A stretch of DNA of 55,607 nt from UBA1740 sp045587025 (GCA_045587025.1 JAZNBK010000017.1:1-55607), one strand, 5' to 3'. Shown: positions 15,979 through 24,534, numbered from the stretch's first letter. Notes: a model not told the origin generated them from the letters alone. A program made the numbers and translations.

Positions 15979-16590
15979 TCATTCGTTCGTGTTTATAAGC
16001 GGAATATACGCCTTAAAATAATCCACGCCCGAGCCGATAGTCGTTACGGTAATCATCGCCATTGCCAGATAGCTTATCAAATGAGGGCAAAAGTCGGGAG
16101 CAAAGAGCGCAGGCTCTAATATGATAAGGACTATTGAAAGCGACTGAGTCGCGGTCTTCACCTTTCCCCACCACGAAGCCGCAAGCACCTTTCCGCTATT
16201 GCTCGCTATGACAAGACGGAGCGAGGTAATCGCAAGCTCACGGAGCATAACTATCATACTAACCCACACGAAAATGGGAGCAATATCGTCGTACGCTACG
16301 AGCATGGCGATAAGCGCGCCGAAGACCATAAATTTGTCGGCGAGCGGATCGATAAACTTTCCGAAATTGGTTACGAGATTATATTTTCTTGCTATCTTTC
16401 CGTCAAGCATATCGGTAAACGCAGTCAAGCCAAACACAAATGCGGGCACTGCTCGGATGAGTAACGTTTCAAGCTTCGTATCACCTATTCCGTCCATTAA
16501 AATAACGGCGACCATAAAAACGGGAACAAGTATGACGCGCAAAAGCGACAGACAGTTGGGAGTATTCAATATCTTTCCTTTTTTACTCAT
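15979..16590 (-). CDS. pgsA: CDP-diacylglycerol--glycerol-3-phosphate 3-phosphatidyltransferase
   Basis: PgsA makes phosphatidylglycerol phosphate, the committed step to phosphatidylglycerol and cardiolipin, in the cytoplasmic membrane. The 203-aa product has several transmembrane segments. The CDP-alcohol phosphotransferase motif D-G-x2-A-R-x8-G-x3-D-x3-D is visible as DMLDGKIARKYNLVTNFGKFIDPLADK near residue 62-88 (first Asp pair and last Asp pair kept). NTPNCLSLLR near the N-terminus is typical. It overlaps rimO by 4 nt, a common pairing in Clostridia, and is last in the operon that begins with the DUF5685 gene. Confidence 0.95.
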   Translation of the reverse strand: MSKKGKILNTPNCLSLLRVILVPVFMVAVILMDGIGDTKLETLLIRAVPAFVFGLTAFTDMLDGKIARKYNLVTNFGKFIDPLADKFMVFGALIAMLVAYDDIAPIFVWVSMIVMLRELAITSLRLVIASNSGKVLAASWWGKVKTATQSLSIVLIILEPALFAPDFCPHLISYLAMAMITVTTIGSGVDYFKAYIPLINTNE

Positions 16591-17939
16591 TTTTTCATAT
16601 TTCCCTTCTTTACATAGTTGATAGCTCTTCCGACAAGGTCGTAATCGAGCGCCTGTTCTATCTTCACGTCAACGAAGCTACCCTCGTCCACACGCTTCTG
16701 CGACGTAAAATATATCTTTCCGTCGATATCGGGAGCGTCTGCCTCGCTACGTCCGTAATGCGTTTCCGAGACGGGATCGTAGCCCTCGCATAGCGTTCTT
16801 ATAATTTTTCCTACCTTTTTTTGATTGTTCGCTTCGCTTATGTCGAGCTGTATCTGCATTACAATATCGTATCTGTCCTGCTTTATCTGCTCGGGCACTT
16901 GGTTTTCAAACGACGCGGCGGGGGTGTCCTCCTCCGCGGAATAGGTAAACGCGCCAAAGCGGTCAAATTTCGTCTCCCGAACGAAATTGCAGAGCGCTTC
17001 AAAATCCTCGTCCGTTTCTCCCGGGAAGCCGACGATAACGGTAGTACGAAGAACTATTTCGGGTACGTTTTCTCTTAATTTTTTAATAGTTTCTTTAATG
17101 AGCCGACTGTCGCCGTGCCTGTTCATTGCCGACAAAACGCCGTCGGAAATATGCTGTATCGGAATATCCATATACTTTAAAAGACGTTCGTTCGTCTTTA
17201 ATTCGTTTATCAAATCGTCGGTAATCTTATCAGGATAGCAGTAAAGAAGGCGTATCCACGGGATTTCCGTTTCCTTGCAAATCGCGCGGACAAGCTCTGC
17301 AAGCTTATATTCACCGTAAAGGTCAAGCCCGTAGCGAGTGGTATCCTGCGCTATAAGGTTAAGCTCCTTTACGCCTAATTTTTCAAGCTCCTTCGCTTCT
17401 GCTACTATATCCTCGACAGCTCTGCTTCTGAATTTTCCTCTTATCATCGGTATAGCGCAGTATGTACAGCGGTTGTCGCAGCCCTCTGCAATTTTGAGAT
17501 ACGCGGTATATTCGGGAGTGGTCAAAACCCTCTCTCCGCCGAGCTTCGAAGCTTCCTTATCCTCAAAGCTACTGTATCTCTCGCCCCTTTCTACCGCCCG
17601 AACGGCGTCAACTATATGCGAAAGACTTCCAACGCCTATTATAGCGTCTATTTCGGGCATCTGCTCCCAGACCTGCTCACGATATCTCTCAACAAGACAA
17701 CCGGTGGCTATAATCCCCTTCAGGTTTCGATTTTTCTTTAACCACGCCAAATCAAGAATGTTGTCTATCGCCTCCTGCTTGGCGCTCTCTATAAAGCCGC
17801 AGGTGTTCACTATAATTATATCTGCGTCGATATCCTCGGGCGTTATTTCATATCCGGCAGATACGAGATGATGTAGCATAACCTCGGTATCAACCAAATT
17901 CTTCGAGCATCCAAGAGATACAAATCCTATTTTTTTCAT
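16587..17939 (-). CDS. rimO: Ribosomal protein S12 methylthiotransferase RimO
   Basis: RimO is a radical-SAM enzyme with two [4Fe-4S] clusters that methylthiolates the conserved Asp of ribosomal protein S12. The 450-aa product shows the UPF0004 N-terminal domain with its three cysteines (GCSKN near residue 9, NTCGF near 46, TGCLVE near 80), the radical-SAM motif CDNRCTYCAIP (near 152) and a C-terminal TRAM domain. The N-terminal KKIGFVSLGCSKNLVDTE distinguishes RimO from MiaB. AGAGG precedes the ATG. Followed by pgsA with a 4-nt overlap. Confidence 0.96.
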   Translation of the reverse strand: MKKIGFVSLGCSKNLVDTEVMLHHLVSAGYEITPEDIDADIIIVNTCGFIESAKQEAIDNILDLAWLKKNRNLKGIIATGCLVERYREQVWEQMPEIDAIIGVGSLSHIVDAVRAVERGERYSSFEDKEASKLGGERVLTTPEYTAYLKIAEGCDNRCTYCAIPMIRGKFRSRAVEDIVAEAKELEKLGVKELNLIAQDTTRYGLDLYGEYKLAELVRAICKETEIPWIRLLYCYPDKITDDLINELKTNERLLKYMDIPIQHISDGVLSAMNRHGDSRLIKETIKKLRENVPEIVLRTTVIVGFPGETDEDFEALCNFVRETKFDRFGAFTYSAEEDTPAASFENQVPEQIKQDRYDIVMQIQLDISEANNQKKVGKIIRTLCEGYDPVSETHYGRSEADAPDIDGKIYFTSQKRVDEGSFVDVKIEQALDYDLVGRAINYVKKGNMKK

Positions 17940-17960
17940 ACTAACCTCTTATGGTAACTG

Positions 17961-18482
17961 TTATTTTAAATACCTCTGTATTTTTTTGCGTAACCTGTGA
18001 AAATAAAAAGCTATCATCAAGGTAAGCGCATAATCGTACAGGAAGAACGTCACTGCGCATAAAAGAAGAACTGCGAGATAATAGAGTGAAAAAAGCTCTG
18101 CCGTCGGAGTTAAAAACACGAATAAAAGCAAAAGCACCGAGACCGTCATAATAAGGGCAAACCCAATAATTTTTATTATAAGACACCTTGCGCCCGGATA
18201 TTTCTCTGCGTATTTCTTAATCATGGGATATATTCCGCCGAAGCAGACGTACAGCATAGCCGAAAATTTTTGCGGCAATATCAAAAGCGAAATTATAGAA
18301 ACCGACGCATATATCAGATACGGATAATAGCCCTTTAGCTCTATCTGCGCAAAGACAATGGCGATGCTCGCAATTGCGCAAGCAGTTAAGTCCAGCACGT
18401 CAAAAACTGCGCCAAGATAGATAACCACTACGCTAAGCGCGCTCAAAACCGCAGAAATTGAAATCTTCTTCGTTTTTTTCAT
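17961..18482 (-). CDS. Unrecognised integral membrane protein (173 aa)
   Basis: The product has five or six hydrophobic segments over its whole length, a basic N-terminus (KKTKK) and a basic C-terminal tail. The size, the Ala/Ser-rich first helix (ISAVLSALSVVVIYLG) and the YPYLIY stretch resemble S components of ECF vitamin transporters or DUF2232-like proteins, but I cannot assign it. Its ATG lies 4 nt after the DnaJ-protein stop codon, with AAGGA overlapping the stop, so it is tightly coupled to that gene. Confidence 0.72.
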   Translation of the reverse strand: MKKTKKISISAVLSALSVVVIYLGAVFDVLDLTACAIASIAIVFAQIELKGYYPYLIYASVSIISLLILPQKFSAMLYVCFGGIYPMIKKYAEKYPGARCLIIKIIGFALIMTVSVLLLLFVFLTPTAELFSLYYLAVLLLCAVTFFLYDYALTLMIAFYFHRLRKKIQRYLK

Positions 18483-18486
18483 ATCC

Positions 18487-19107
18487 TTAGCAGCACCTGA
18501 TTAAATCTCCGCCCATACATTCGCAGCAGCAATCTGCGCAGATGAGCGAGGTACAGCAGTCACAGGCAGAATCCGCCTGACTCTGCGTTCCGTACGGCGT
18601 TCTCTGACTGCCGCCGTAAGCGCTTCCATACGCCCCTGTCCTGCGTTCAAATTCGTTTTTCGTACGCATATATTCCTGATTCGTAGGGTCCATTGCGCAG
18701 GCGATTCCAAGCTCTCTCATCGCATCAACGGTCCACCCGCGTCTCATAAGCACTATGCTTTTCAGGTAGTGCCATTCGGCGTTCTTCTGAGCTTCCGGAA
18801 TTTTTTCAAGCTCCTGCTCGGCTTGCGCAAAATGTCCCGAATTTATCATAATTCTTATCGACATATACGAGCTGCCGCTATTGCCCGAGCGGCTACTGTT
18901 CGAGGTGCGGCCCGATGAACGCATTCTTCTTATCTCGTCGTACGCCTCGTTAATTTCCTGCATTTTATCGTTTGCAAGCTCAACGAAATCAGGATTTGAG
19001 GAATAGTTGTCGGGATGATATTTTCTTGCTAATCTATGGTACGCTTTTTTTATCTCTTCATCATCGGCTTCCGGTGAAACGCCGAGTACGCTATACGGAT
19101 TTTTCAT
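18487..19107 (-). CDS. J-domain protein with cysteine-rich tail
   Basis: J domains stimulate DnaK-type Hsp70 ATPases. Residues 1-65 form a J domain with the HPD motif (ARKYHPDNY near residue 32). A Ser/Gly/Arg linker follows (about 65-82), then a helical segment that looks TPR-like (FAQAEQELEKIPEAQKNAEWHYLKSIVL within about 92-120). The last 27 residues contain ten cysteines in CC, CCC and CxC clusters. This is not a classical DnaJ: the G/F and CXXCXGXG zinc regions are missing. Its ATG overlaps the DUF5685 stop by 4 nt. A specialised co-chaperone, perhaps for a metal or Fe-S client, is inferred. Confidence 0.82.
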   Translation of the reverse strand: MKNPYSVLGVSPEADDEEIKKAYHRLARKYHPDNYSSNPDFVELANDKMQEINEAYDEIRRMRSSGRTSNSSRSGNSGSSYMSIRIMINSGHFAQAEQELEKIPEAQKNAEWHYLKSIVLMRRGWTVDAMRELGIACAMDPTNQEYMRTKNEFERRTGAYGSAYGGSQRTPYGTQSQADSACDCCTSLICADCCCECMGGDLIRCC

Positions 19108-19949
19108 CCCTTTCTCCCTTCTAAAAATGAAATTCGTTTAGGCATTCCGAAGTATACCGTGTTTTTTATTATGTTCTCTTCGGATATTCTATCGTTATAC
19201 GGCAAAAGCTCTACCGCTTTTGCAATTGCCTCTAGCTCGAGCGTGAGCGAGGTCTTTATTTCAAGCTTATTTTCCTCGGTGAGCGCATCCTTATATATAA
19301 CTCTGTAAGGATTATATTCATCTCGCTTGCAATCCTCCAAAAAATCCTCGGCTGCGTCTGCGAAATATATAAATCTACCTGTATGATAACCTATATCATA
19401 CGCAAGCTTTCTATACTTTTCGTCTATTTTGTAGGAAAATACCAGCCCTAAAATCTCGCCGAACAAATCAGCGCACAATTCTCCGTTTTCTGCGTTCTTT
19501 TCCTTTTCATCAAGGCGCTTTAAAATTGCGAAAATCTCATCGCCCAGATCGTTTAACCCCGCGAGCTTCTTCGCTCTTGCAAGCACGGGGAGCGCAACAA
19601 GGTCACGTATCTTCTGAAAAAAATTACCGTCGTCGATATCATCCTTCAGCTTTCCGTACCCTAAAATTGCGGAAATTTTCGCGCAGTATACGAGAGTGTC
19701 GTTTTCTTCGGCTATAAGCCGTTTTCTGCTGCAATGGACGATGCACCTTCTCGGCTCGGTTTTTAGCTTTTCATCCTCAAGCAGAAGGCGGACGAAGGCG
19801 AGAAAAACTATATCATAGCTGAGCGTAAGCGAAGAAAGACGTCCCGTATGCTTCTGCATACAACGGCAAACTCCGCAATATGCAGCTCTGTAAAGCTCAT
19901 ACTCCTTAACGAGCAGCTCCTGAGAATAAGGTTTTATATAACCGAACAC
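19104..19949 (-). CDS. DUF5685 family protein
   Basis: I place this in DUF5685 from its N-terminal FGYIKPYSQELLVKEYELYRAAYCGVCR. The function is unknown. The 281-aa product is mostly helical and soluble and has cysteine groups in YCGVCRCM (near residue 26) and RRCIVHC (near 68), and a GRFIYFADAAEDFLEDCKRDEYNPY segment near residue 200 that resembles an acidic metal- or diphosphate-binding helix. The start is set at GTG because GAGGGA sits 6 nt before it; the ATG ten codons upstream lies almost on the predicted transcription start and has no ribosome site. First gene of an operon with the J-domain protein, membrane protein, rimO and pgsA. Confidence 0.75.
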   Translation of the reverse strand: MFGYIKPYSQELLVKEYELYRAAYCGVCRCMQKHTGRLSSLTLSYDIVFLAFVRLLLEDEKLKTEPRRCIVHCSRKRLIAEENDTLVYCAKISAILGYGKLKDDIDDGNFFQKIRDLVALPVLARAKKLAGLNDLGDEIFAILKRLDEKEKNAENGELCADLFGEILGLVFSYKIDEKYRKLAYDIGYHTGRFIYFADAAEDFLEDCKRDEYNPYRVIYKDALTEENKLEIKTSLTLELEAIAKAVELLPYNDRISEENIIKNTVYFGMPKRISFLEGRKG

Positions 19950-19982
19950 AGTTTTTCCCTCACAAAAAATACTTTTCATATT

Positions 19983-20011
19983 ATTTTACAATATTACACT
20001 TATAAATGCAA
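19983..20011 (-). promoter_or_regulatory. Promoter of the DUF5685-rimO-pgsA operon
   Basis: Minus strand -35 TTGCAT (20006-20011), 17-bp spacer, -10 TAAAAT (19983-19988). The start point should fall near 19976, supporting the GTG start of DUF5685. Confidence 0.65.
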
Positions 20012-20071
20012 GGATTATTTGTAAACTTTTAATTGATAAATCGACTTTATCTACAATAAATCCCCCGCTTA

Positions 20072-20100
20072 TTGATTTTTATTTGAATTTGATGTATAAT
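20072..20100 (+). promoter_or_regulatory. Sigma-A promoter of the gtrA-like gene
   Basis: -35 TTGATT (20072-20077), 17-bp spacer, -10 TATAAT (20095-20100). Divergent from the DUF5685 promoter. Confidence 0.7.
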
Positions 20101-20154
20101 ATTAAAAAAGCAAACGCCCCTGCGCGAAGCAGCTTTATTATTCTGGAGATAAAA

Positions 20155-20721
20155 ATGAAAATTATAGAAAAGTGGCTCACGTCAATAAAAAACCTTTGCG
20201 AGAAAAACACCTTTTTAGCAAAATGCTATTCTCTCTGCGAAAAGAATTCCGAGCTTATAAAATACGCATTCTGGGGCGTGCTGACAACGCTCTTTAATAT
20301 GCTTATATACATTATATCCTCGCGCCTTCTGTTTAACTTTATTTTTACAGAGAACTTCTCTCTTTCTTTCTTAAATATATTTTCGGGCGAGGAAATTATT
20401 CGTGAATACACCCCAACGGCGCTCGTAGCGTTGGCATCGAATGCGCTCGCCTGGTTTTTGGCGGTCGCCTTTGCCTTCTTCGTTAATCAGAAATGGGTTT
20501 TTAATGATAACTCAAGTGGCGCAAAACGGCTCGGCAAGCTCCTGGGCTTTTATCTGCTTCGGGCAGTTTCCGGACTGTTTGAAATAATTTTACCATCACT
20601 TATGATTATCGTCTTTTCGATAAACGACATTCTCGCAAAAATTATCGTGTCTGTCCTTGTAATCATTTTGAATTACCTTTTTTCGAAATTCATTACATTC
20701 AGAAAAAGCAAGACGGGCTGA
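20155..20721 (+). CDS. GtrA family membrane protein
   Basis: GtrA-type proteins have four transmembrane segments and are thought to help flip or hold polyprenyl-linked sugars for cell-surface glycosylation. The 188-aa product begins at the ATG after TGGAGAT; an upstream start lacks a ribosome site. The family signature is seen in KYAFWGVLTTLFNM (near residue 40), the FVNQKWVF motif (near 120) and the C-terminal LNYLFSKFITFR. An additional hydrophobic region of about 30 residues separates the first and second helices. It is a single-gene unit between two terminators or promoters, with no glycosyltransferase adjacent. Confidence 0.88.
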   Translation: MKIIEKWLTSIKNLCEKNTFLAKCYSLCEKNSELIKYAFWGVLTTLFNMLIYIISSRLLFNFIFTENFSLSFLNIFSGEEIIREYTPTALVALASNALAWFLAVAFAFFVNQKWVFNDNSSGAKRLGKLLGFYLLRAVSGLFEIILPSLMIIVFSINDILAKIIVSVLVIILNYLFSKFITFRKSKTG

Positions 20722-20742
20722 TATATCTCGTCAATACAAAAA

Positions 20743-20790
20743 TAAAAATCCTCGAAATGTAGCGTACATCTGCACTTCGAGGATTTTCAT
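20743..20790. terminator. Bidirectional terminator gtrA / phosphoribosyltransferase
   Basis: A perfect 12-bp stem AAAATCCTCGAA/TTCGAGGATTTT with an 18-19 nt loop containing a smaller GTAC-centred element. Confidence 0.8.
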
Positions 20791-20801
20791 TTGTCTGGTT
20801 T

Positions 20802-21353
20802 TTAGAGCTCTGTGCCGTCTGCGTTAAATAAAGGAAGCTTTGAAAGATAAATGATATCCTTTCTTTCGATAGCGTCGCCCTCCGCAAGTATTGCCATTTT
20901 ACCGACAATATTTCCACCTGCGCTGGTTACAAGATGCTCAAGCGCCTTCAGGGATTCTCCCGTGCTTATTACGTCATCGACGATGAGCACGCGCTTACCC
21001 TTCATAAATTCAGCGTCATTGCCGTCTAAATAAAGCGTCTGACGCTTTGCGGTAGTGATAGAGTCAAGCTCGTATTTAATAACGTCTCTCATATAGAGCT
21101 TCGGCGCTTTACGGGCGAGAATATATCTGTTATTCCCCATAATGCGAGCCATAGCGTAAACAAGCGGAATTCCCTTCGATTCTGCCGTTATCATAATGTC
21201 GTGCTCGGGCGCAATCTTGCATAGTTCTTCAGCACAGCGTTCTGTTAATTCAACATCTCCGAACAAAACAAATGCTCCGATACACATTTTTTCGTTAAGG
21301 GGGCAGAGGGGCAAATCACGTTCGATGCCCGCAACCTTTAATTTATAATACAT
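20802..21353 (-). CDS. Purine-type phosphoribosyltransferase
   Basis: Type I phosphoribosyltransferases join a base to PRPP for nucleotide salvage. The 183-aa product has the PRPP-binding motif VLIVDDVISTGES (near residue 125) and the upstream EKGIP-like TAESKGIPLVYAMAR region (near 76), closest to adenine phosphoribosyltransferase and xanthine phosphoribosyltransferase-like proteins. The base cannot be fixed from sequence alone. The ATG chosen is preceded by AGAGGT at 8 nt; a GTG three codons upstream overlaps that site and is rejected. A sigma-A promoter is present and no purine riboswitch is visible. Confidence 0.85.
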   Translation of the reverse strand: MYYKLKVAGIERDLPLCPLNEKMCIGAFVLFGDVELTERCAEELCKIAPEHDIMITAESKGIPLVYAMARIMGNNRYILARKAPKLYMRDVIKYELDSITTAKRQTLYLDGNDAEFMKGKRVLIVDDVISTGESLKALEHLVTSAGGNIVGKMAILAEGDAIERKDIIYLSKLPLFNADGTEL

Positions 21354-21392
21354 ACGATACACCTCTTTTTAAGATTTTAAAAGTATATATTA

Positions 21393-21421
21393 ATTATAAT
21401 ACACTTTATAAGATTTTTCAA
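21393..21421 (-). promoter_or_regulatory. Sigma-A promoter of the phosphoribosyltransferase gene
   Basis: Minus strand -35 TTGAAA (21416-21421), 17-bp spacer, -10 TATAAT (21393-21398). Confidence 0.7.
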
Positions 21422-21437
21422 GAGGTCTTTTTTATTT

Positions 21438-22325
21438 TCAGGAATAGAAATCGTGGCATCCTATGCCGAACTTATATGTACAGTTTTTGACTATCCAGAA
21501 GCTCGTAGAAAGCCGCGGCTCTAAAAAATAAAGAACGTCTCGCGAGATCGTCTCCCCCTCCAAACAAATTTTCGCCGCTATAACCGAGAGGTAATACGGA
21601 GAGTTATAGATAGTGCCGTTGGCTACGGGAGTAAACTGAACTCCGTATTTTCTATCAAAAATAACGCCGTATATGGTATTCGGATACTGAGGATTTTTCA
21701 CACGGTTTAAAACCACGTTTCCAACCGCTATCTGCCCGAGAAGCGGCTCGCCTCGGCTCTCGGCGGATATTATTCGCGAAAGCCAATATACGGAATCTGC
21801 ATCATAAAACGAATCGCCCGATTCGATTATCTTAAGAGGTCCTTTCACAGTCACGCTTCTCGTCGCATTATCCCAGTCGACAGATACTCCGAACACCTTC
21901 GCTATAATTCTTACGGGAAGATAAATTCTTCCGTCGTCGAGAATTTTCACGGCCGTATCTGTCCAAAGATATCTGCCGTTCGCGCAGATGTAATGGCTTC
22001 CGTCGGTCGCCGTAATATGAATTCCGTCGGCTGTAACCGTAGCAGTTCTCGTAGCGCTCGAATAGGTCGTCTTGCAATAACAAAGCGCTTCGCAGAAATA
22101 TTTCAGCGATACGTATGTAGTGGAATTAATCAAGCGACTCGGTACTTCTATACCTGCGCTGCCTACCCGAACCTTAACGCTTTCGTATTGTGAGATACGG
22201 GAGTCATGAATCTGTTTTACAGAGCCAAGGTCTATTGCCGAAGGACGTAACGCCATAATCGGTGACAGTGCGAGGCAGACAAGCGCCAGTGAAATTATCC
22301 TTTTTGCTTTTCTTTTGCTTTTCAT
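21438..22325 (-). CDS. Secreted SleB-type cell wall hydrolase with stalk domain
   Basis: The 295-aa product has an N-terminal signal peptide (KRKAKRIISLALVCLALSP), a copper-amine-oxidase N-terminal-like stalk domain (about residues 45-160, with YLPVRIIAKVFGVSVDW) and a C-terminal SleB hydrolase domain (about 180-295). The catalytic Glu sits in RIISAESRGEPLLGQIAVGNVVLNRV and the family HDFY-type end is present (CHDFYS). SleB domains are lytic transglycosylases that cut spore cortex, but stalk-SleB proteins also occur in vegetative walls, so a germination role is not certain. The ATG after AAGGAGAG is preferred to a TTG eight codons upstream. Confidence 0.88.
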   Translation of the reverse strand: MKSKRKAKRIISLALVCLALSPIMALRPSAIDLGSVKQIHDSRISQYESVKVRVGSAGIEVPSRLINSTTYVSLKYFCEALCYCKTTYSSATRTATVTADGIHITATDGSHYICANGRYLWTDTAVKILDDGRIYLPVRIIAKVFGVSVDWDNATRSVTVKGPLKIIESGDSFYDADSVYWLSRIISAESRGEPLLGQIAVGNVVLNRVKNPQYPNTIYGVIFDRKYGVQFTPVANGTIYNSPYYLSVIAAKICLEGETISRDVLYFLEPRLSTSFWIVKNCTYKFGIGCHDFYS

Positions 22326-22353
22326 TTTTCTCTCCTTTTCCTGTGCCAATTAC

Positions 22354-22382
22354 ATTCTATCACAGGAAAAAAAGATATGCAA
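22354..22382 (-). promoter_or_regulatory. Promoter of the SleB-like gene
   Basis: Minus strand -35 TTGCAT (22377-22382), 17-bp spacer, -10 TAGAAT (22354-22359). The -10 lies inside an inverted repeat CCTGTG/CACAGG (22340-22366) that could be an operator. Confidence 0.55.
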
Positions 22383-22551
22383 AGCACAAAAAAAGGATAT
22401 TCTGGAGCAATATGGAAAGAGTGGATATTTTTCTCAGTTTTTTTATTAAAAATAGCGTTTTTCAGTAAATATATAGTGTTTTTTCCAACATTTACTTAGC
22501 ATAAATTGCGCTTTTTTTGTCACCTTGCTTGCGCTTTTCGGTATTTATAAT

Positions 22552-22592
22552 AAAAAATCTGCGGTATATACGAAAAAGTATACACCGCAGAA
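22552..22592 (-). terminator. Terminator of the deacetylase-kinase-aldolase-NagB-like operon
   Basis: Minus strand 14-bp stem TCTGCGGTGTATAC paired with GTATATACCGCAGA, followed by TTTTTT. Confidence 0.85.
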
Positions 22593-22618
22593 GCGCTATT
22601 TAATTTTTAAAAGAATAA

Positions 22619-23566
22619 TCAGTTACAATCCGCAACCAAAGGACCTTCAAGGTCTTTGAGATAAAAGAGCTTTCCGGGAAGGGTGGGGATAAAGCTCGAG
22701 GTTATCCACATAGAAGGACCGTAGCGCAAGGTCATCCAGAAGCTCATACCCTGCCACTGCATACCGCGGTTAAACGCACCGTCGCAGCCACCGATAGCAT
22801 AATCTGCCTGTAAGAACAAGCCGGGGCCTATCGTGTTTGCTCTGCAAGGAACGAGAGTGGTACGGGACTTGAAGCTTGTAATTGCATTCTGCTCGATAGT
22901 CAAGGGGTGGAGCTTTGCGCCTATGCGGTGCGTCTGCTTCTTCCAATCCTCAACGCTCTCAAATTCTCCTGCAAATTGCGGCTCCCAGAATGCGATATGG
23001 CACATTCTTCCAATTCCGTATACCAAAACGAGCTTTGCTCCCTCTGCCTTAAGCTTAGCTATCTTTTCAGCATAGGTAGGAAGGTTTTCCTTCGTAGCGA
23101 AGTTTCTCTGCGAAACGGGAACGGTAAGCTCGCCGAGCGGGTTGAAGAAAGCATTGCACATAGCGTTCTGGAATGCGGCAGGATCGTTTGAAGGAAGGGT
23201 GTTTCCTTCGCTATCAGACCATTCATCCATATTGAAGGTATAAACGTGGTCGCACTTTACGTTCCACGCCTTCAAGAAGTAAACTGCCCATTTATACATA
23301 CCCATAGGTCCTACAGGCAAAATGAATATAATCTTCTCGCCCGCATCCTTCGCCTTCTTTATAGAGATAGCGATTTCGTGGCCCATATAAGTATCGAACT
23401 CGCCCAAGGTCTCGCAACGAATGGGGTTGAAATCCTTATGCCAGAATTCCTGTCTGTCCTCTACCTTGTTATCGGGGTTGCAGCAAGCGTCGATCTTTTC
23501 CATATCCCAGCCGGCAGGATAAAAACCGTCTAACATAGAACCTTTTACTGTACTGTTAAAATCCAT
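22619..23566 (-). CDS. Divergent glucosamine-6-phosphate deaminase-like (NagB/RpiA fold) protein
   Basis: NagB converts glucosamine-6-phosphate to fructose-6-phosphate and ammonia. This 315-aa product is longer than NagB (about 240) and only partly matches: the sugar-phosphate loop reads FILPVGPMG (near residue 80), the catalytic DEY is DEW (FNMDEWSD near 114) and the GxGxNGHIAFNEP motif is GIGRMCHIAFWEP (near 195). His is kept but Asn-Gly is Met-Cys. It is tryptophan-rich at the C-terminus. It ends an operon with a deacetylase, a PfkB kinase and an aldolase, so a sugar-phosphate isomerase or deaminase on an unusual substrate is likely. The ATG after AAGGAG is used. Confidence 0.75.
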   Translation of the reverse strand: MDFNSTVKGSMLDGFYPAGWDMEKIDACCNPDNKVEDRQEFWHKDFNPIRCETLGEFDTYMGHEIAISIKKAKDAGEKIIFILPVGPMGMYKWAVYFLKAWNVKCDHVYTFNMDEWSDSEGNTLPSNDPAAFQNAMCNAFFNPLGELTVPVSQRNFATKENLPTYAEKIAKLKAEGAKLVLVYGIGRMCHIAFWEPQFAGEFESVEDWKKQTHRIGAKLHPLTIEQNAITSFKSRTTLVPCRANTIGPGLFLQADYAIGGCDGAFNRGMQWQGMSFWMTLRYGPSMWITSSFIPTLPGKLFYLKDLEGPLVADCN

Positions 23567-23586
23567 TTTCAAAACTCCTTTTAATA

Positions 23587-24534
23587 CTATTTATTTAATT
23601 CTTTTTTTACCTGAGCCAAAACCAACTCAACTATCTTTTCGATATCCTGAGAGCTGGTGGGAATACCTGCTCTTGCGCCGCCCTTGCCGATACTCGAGAA
23701 GAGCTCCATCTTGGACATGGTCTCCTGCTTAACTGCTTCGACTGCGGCAGGGATAAGGTCCATAATTCCCTTATTCATATCGGTAAATCTGCTGAATTCC
23801 GCCTTTACCGCTGCGACGTTGATATCGGTAAAGATATTTACTTTACTGATACCCATCTGGATTGCCTGCTTAAAATCGTTATCGGTAAGGCCCGAGCCGC
23901 CGTGCAATACGAGCGGAACGTCAACGGTGTTCGCTATCGTTTTAATTCTCTCAAAGTCTAACTTAGGCGGGAGCTTATATGCGCCGTGCGCGTTTCCGAC
24001 GGCGATAGCAAGCGCGTCTACCTTGGTTTTTTCAACGAAGTCCTTAGCAAGCTTGGGATCGGTAAAGTATTTGCTCGGATCTGCCAGATGCGAGCTGCCT
24101 TCGGCAGAGCCCTCGTTATCTCCAACGTGACCCAATTCGCCCTCGATAGTAGCGCCGTAGGAGTGAGCGATTTTCGCCATTTCCTTCACCTTGCGTACAT
24201 TTGTATCATAATCGTCGGTCGAGCAGTCGTACATAATGGACGAGAAGCCGAGCTCCAATGCTTTAAGGCAGGTCTTTTCGTTCAAGCCGTGGTCAAGATG
24301 CACAACGACAGGAACATTCGCCTTTTTTGCCATAGGAATTAAATAATAGGAAACCTCCTCTAAAGGACCGTAAGGGAAAAGAACCTCGGCAGTTCCCACG
24401 ATTACGGGAGAATTGGTTTTCTCGGCTGCGCCTATAATACCTCTGGCAAGCTCAAGATTAATAGCGTTGAAAAGGCCTACGGCATATTTATTTTTCTTCG
24501 CAGGCAGTAATACATCGTTTAATGTAACTAACAT
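23587..24534 (-). CDS. Class II ketose-bisphosphate aldolase
   Basis: A zinc-dependent aldolase that splits fructose-1,6- or tagatose-1,6-bisphosphate. The 315-aa product has the signatures VHLDHGLN (catalytic Asp and zinc His near residue 80), YDCSTDDYDTN, EGELGHVGDNEG (near 135), AVGNAHGAYK (near 178, zinc His) and VLHGGSGL (near 209, zinc His). It clusters by motif with the GatY/KbaY/FbaA group, and the fructose versus tagatose choice cannot be made by eye. The start overlaps the kinase stop by one base (TAATG). Cytoplasmic. Confidence 0.9.
   Translation of the reverse strand: MLVTLNDVLLPAKKNKYAVGLFNAINLELARGIIGAAEKTNSPVIVGTAEVLFPYGPLEEVSYYLIPMAKKANVPVVVHLDHGLNEKTCLKALELGFSSIMYDCSTDDYDTNVRKVKEMAKIAHSYGATIEGELGHVGDNEGSAEGSSHLADPSKYFTDPKLAKDFVEKTKVDALAIAVGNAHGAYKLPPKLDFERIKTIANTVDVPLVLHGGSGLTDNDFKQAIQMGISKVNIFTDINVAAVKAEFSRFTDMNKGIMDLIPAAVEAVKQETMSKMELFSSIGKGGARAGIPTSSQDIEKIVELVLAQVKKELNK

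Noticed and set aside
17941..18186. 81-aa ORF in a second frame of the membrane protein gene
   Set aside because: It lies within the 173-aa membrane protein gene on the same strand in another frame and has no ribosome site.
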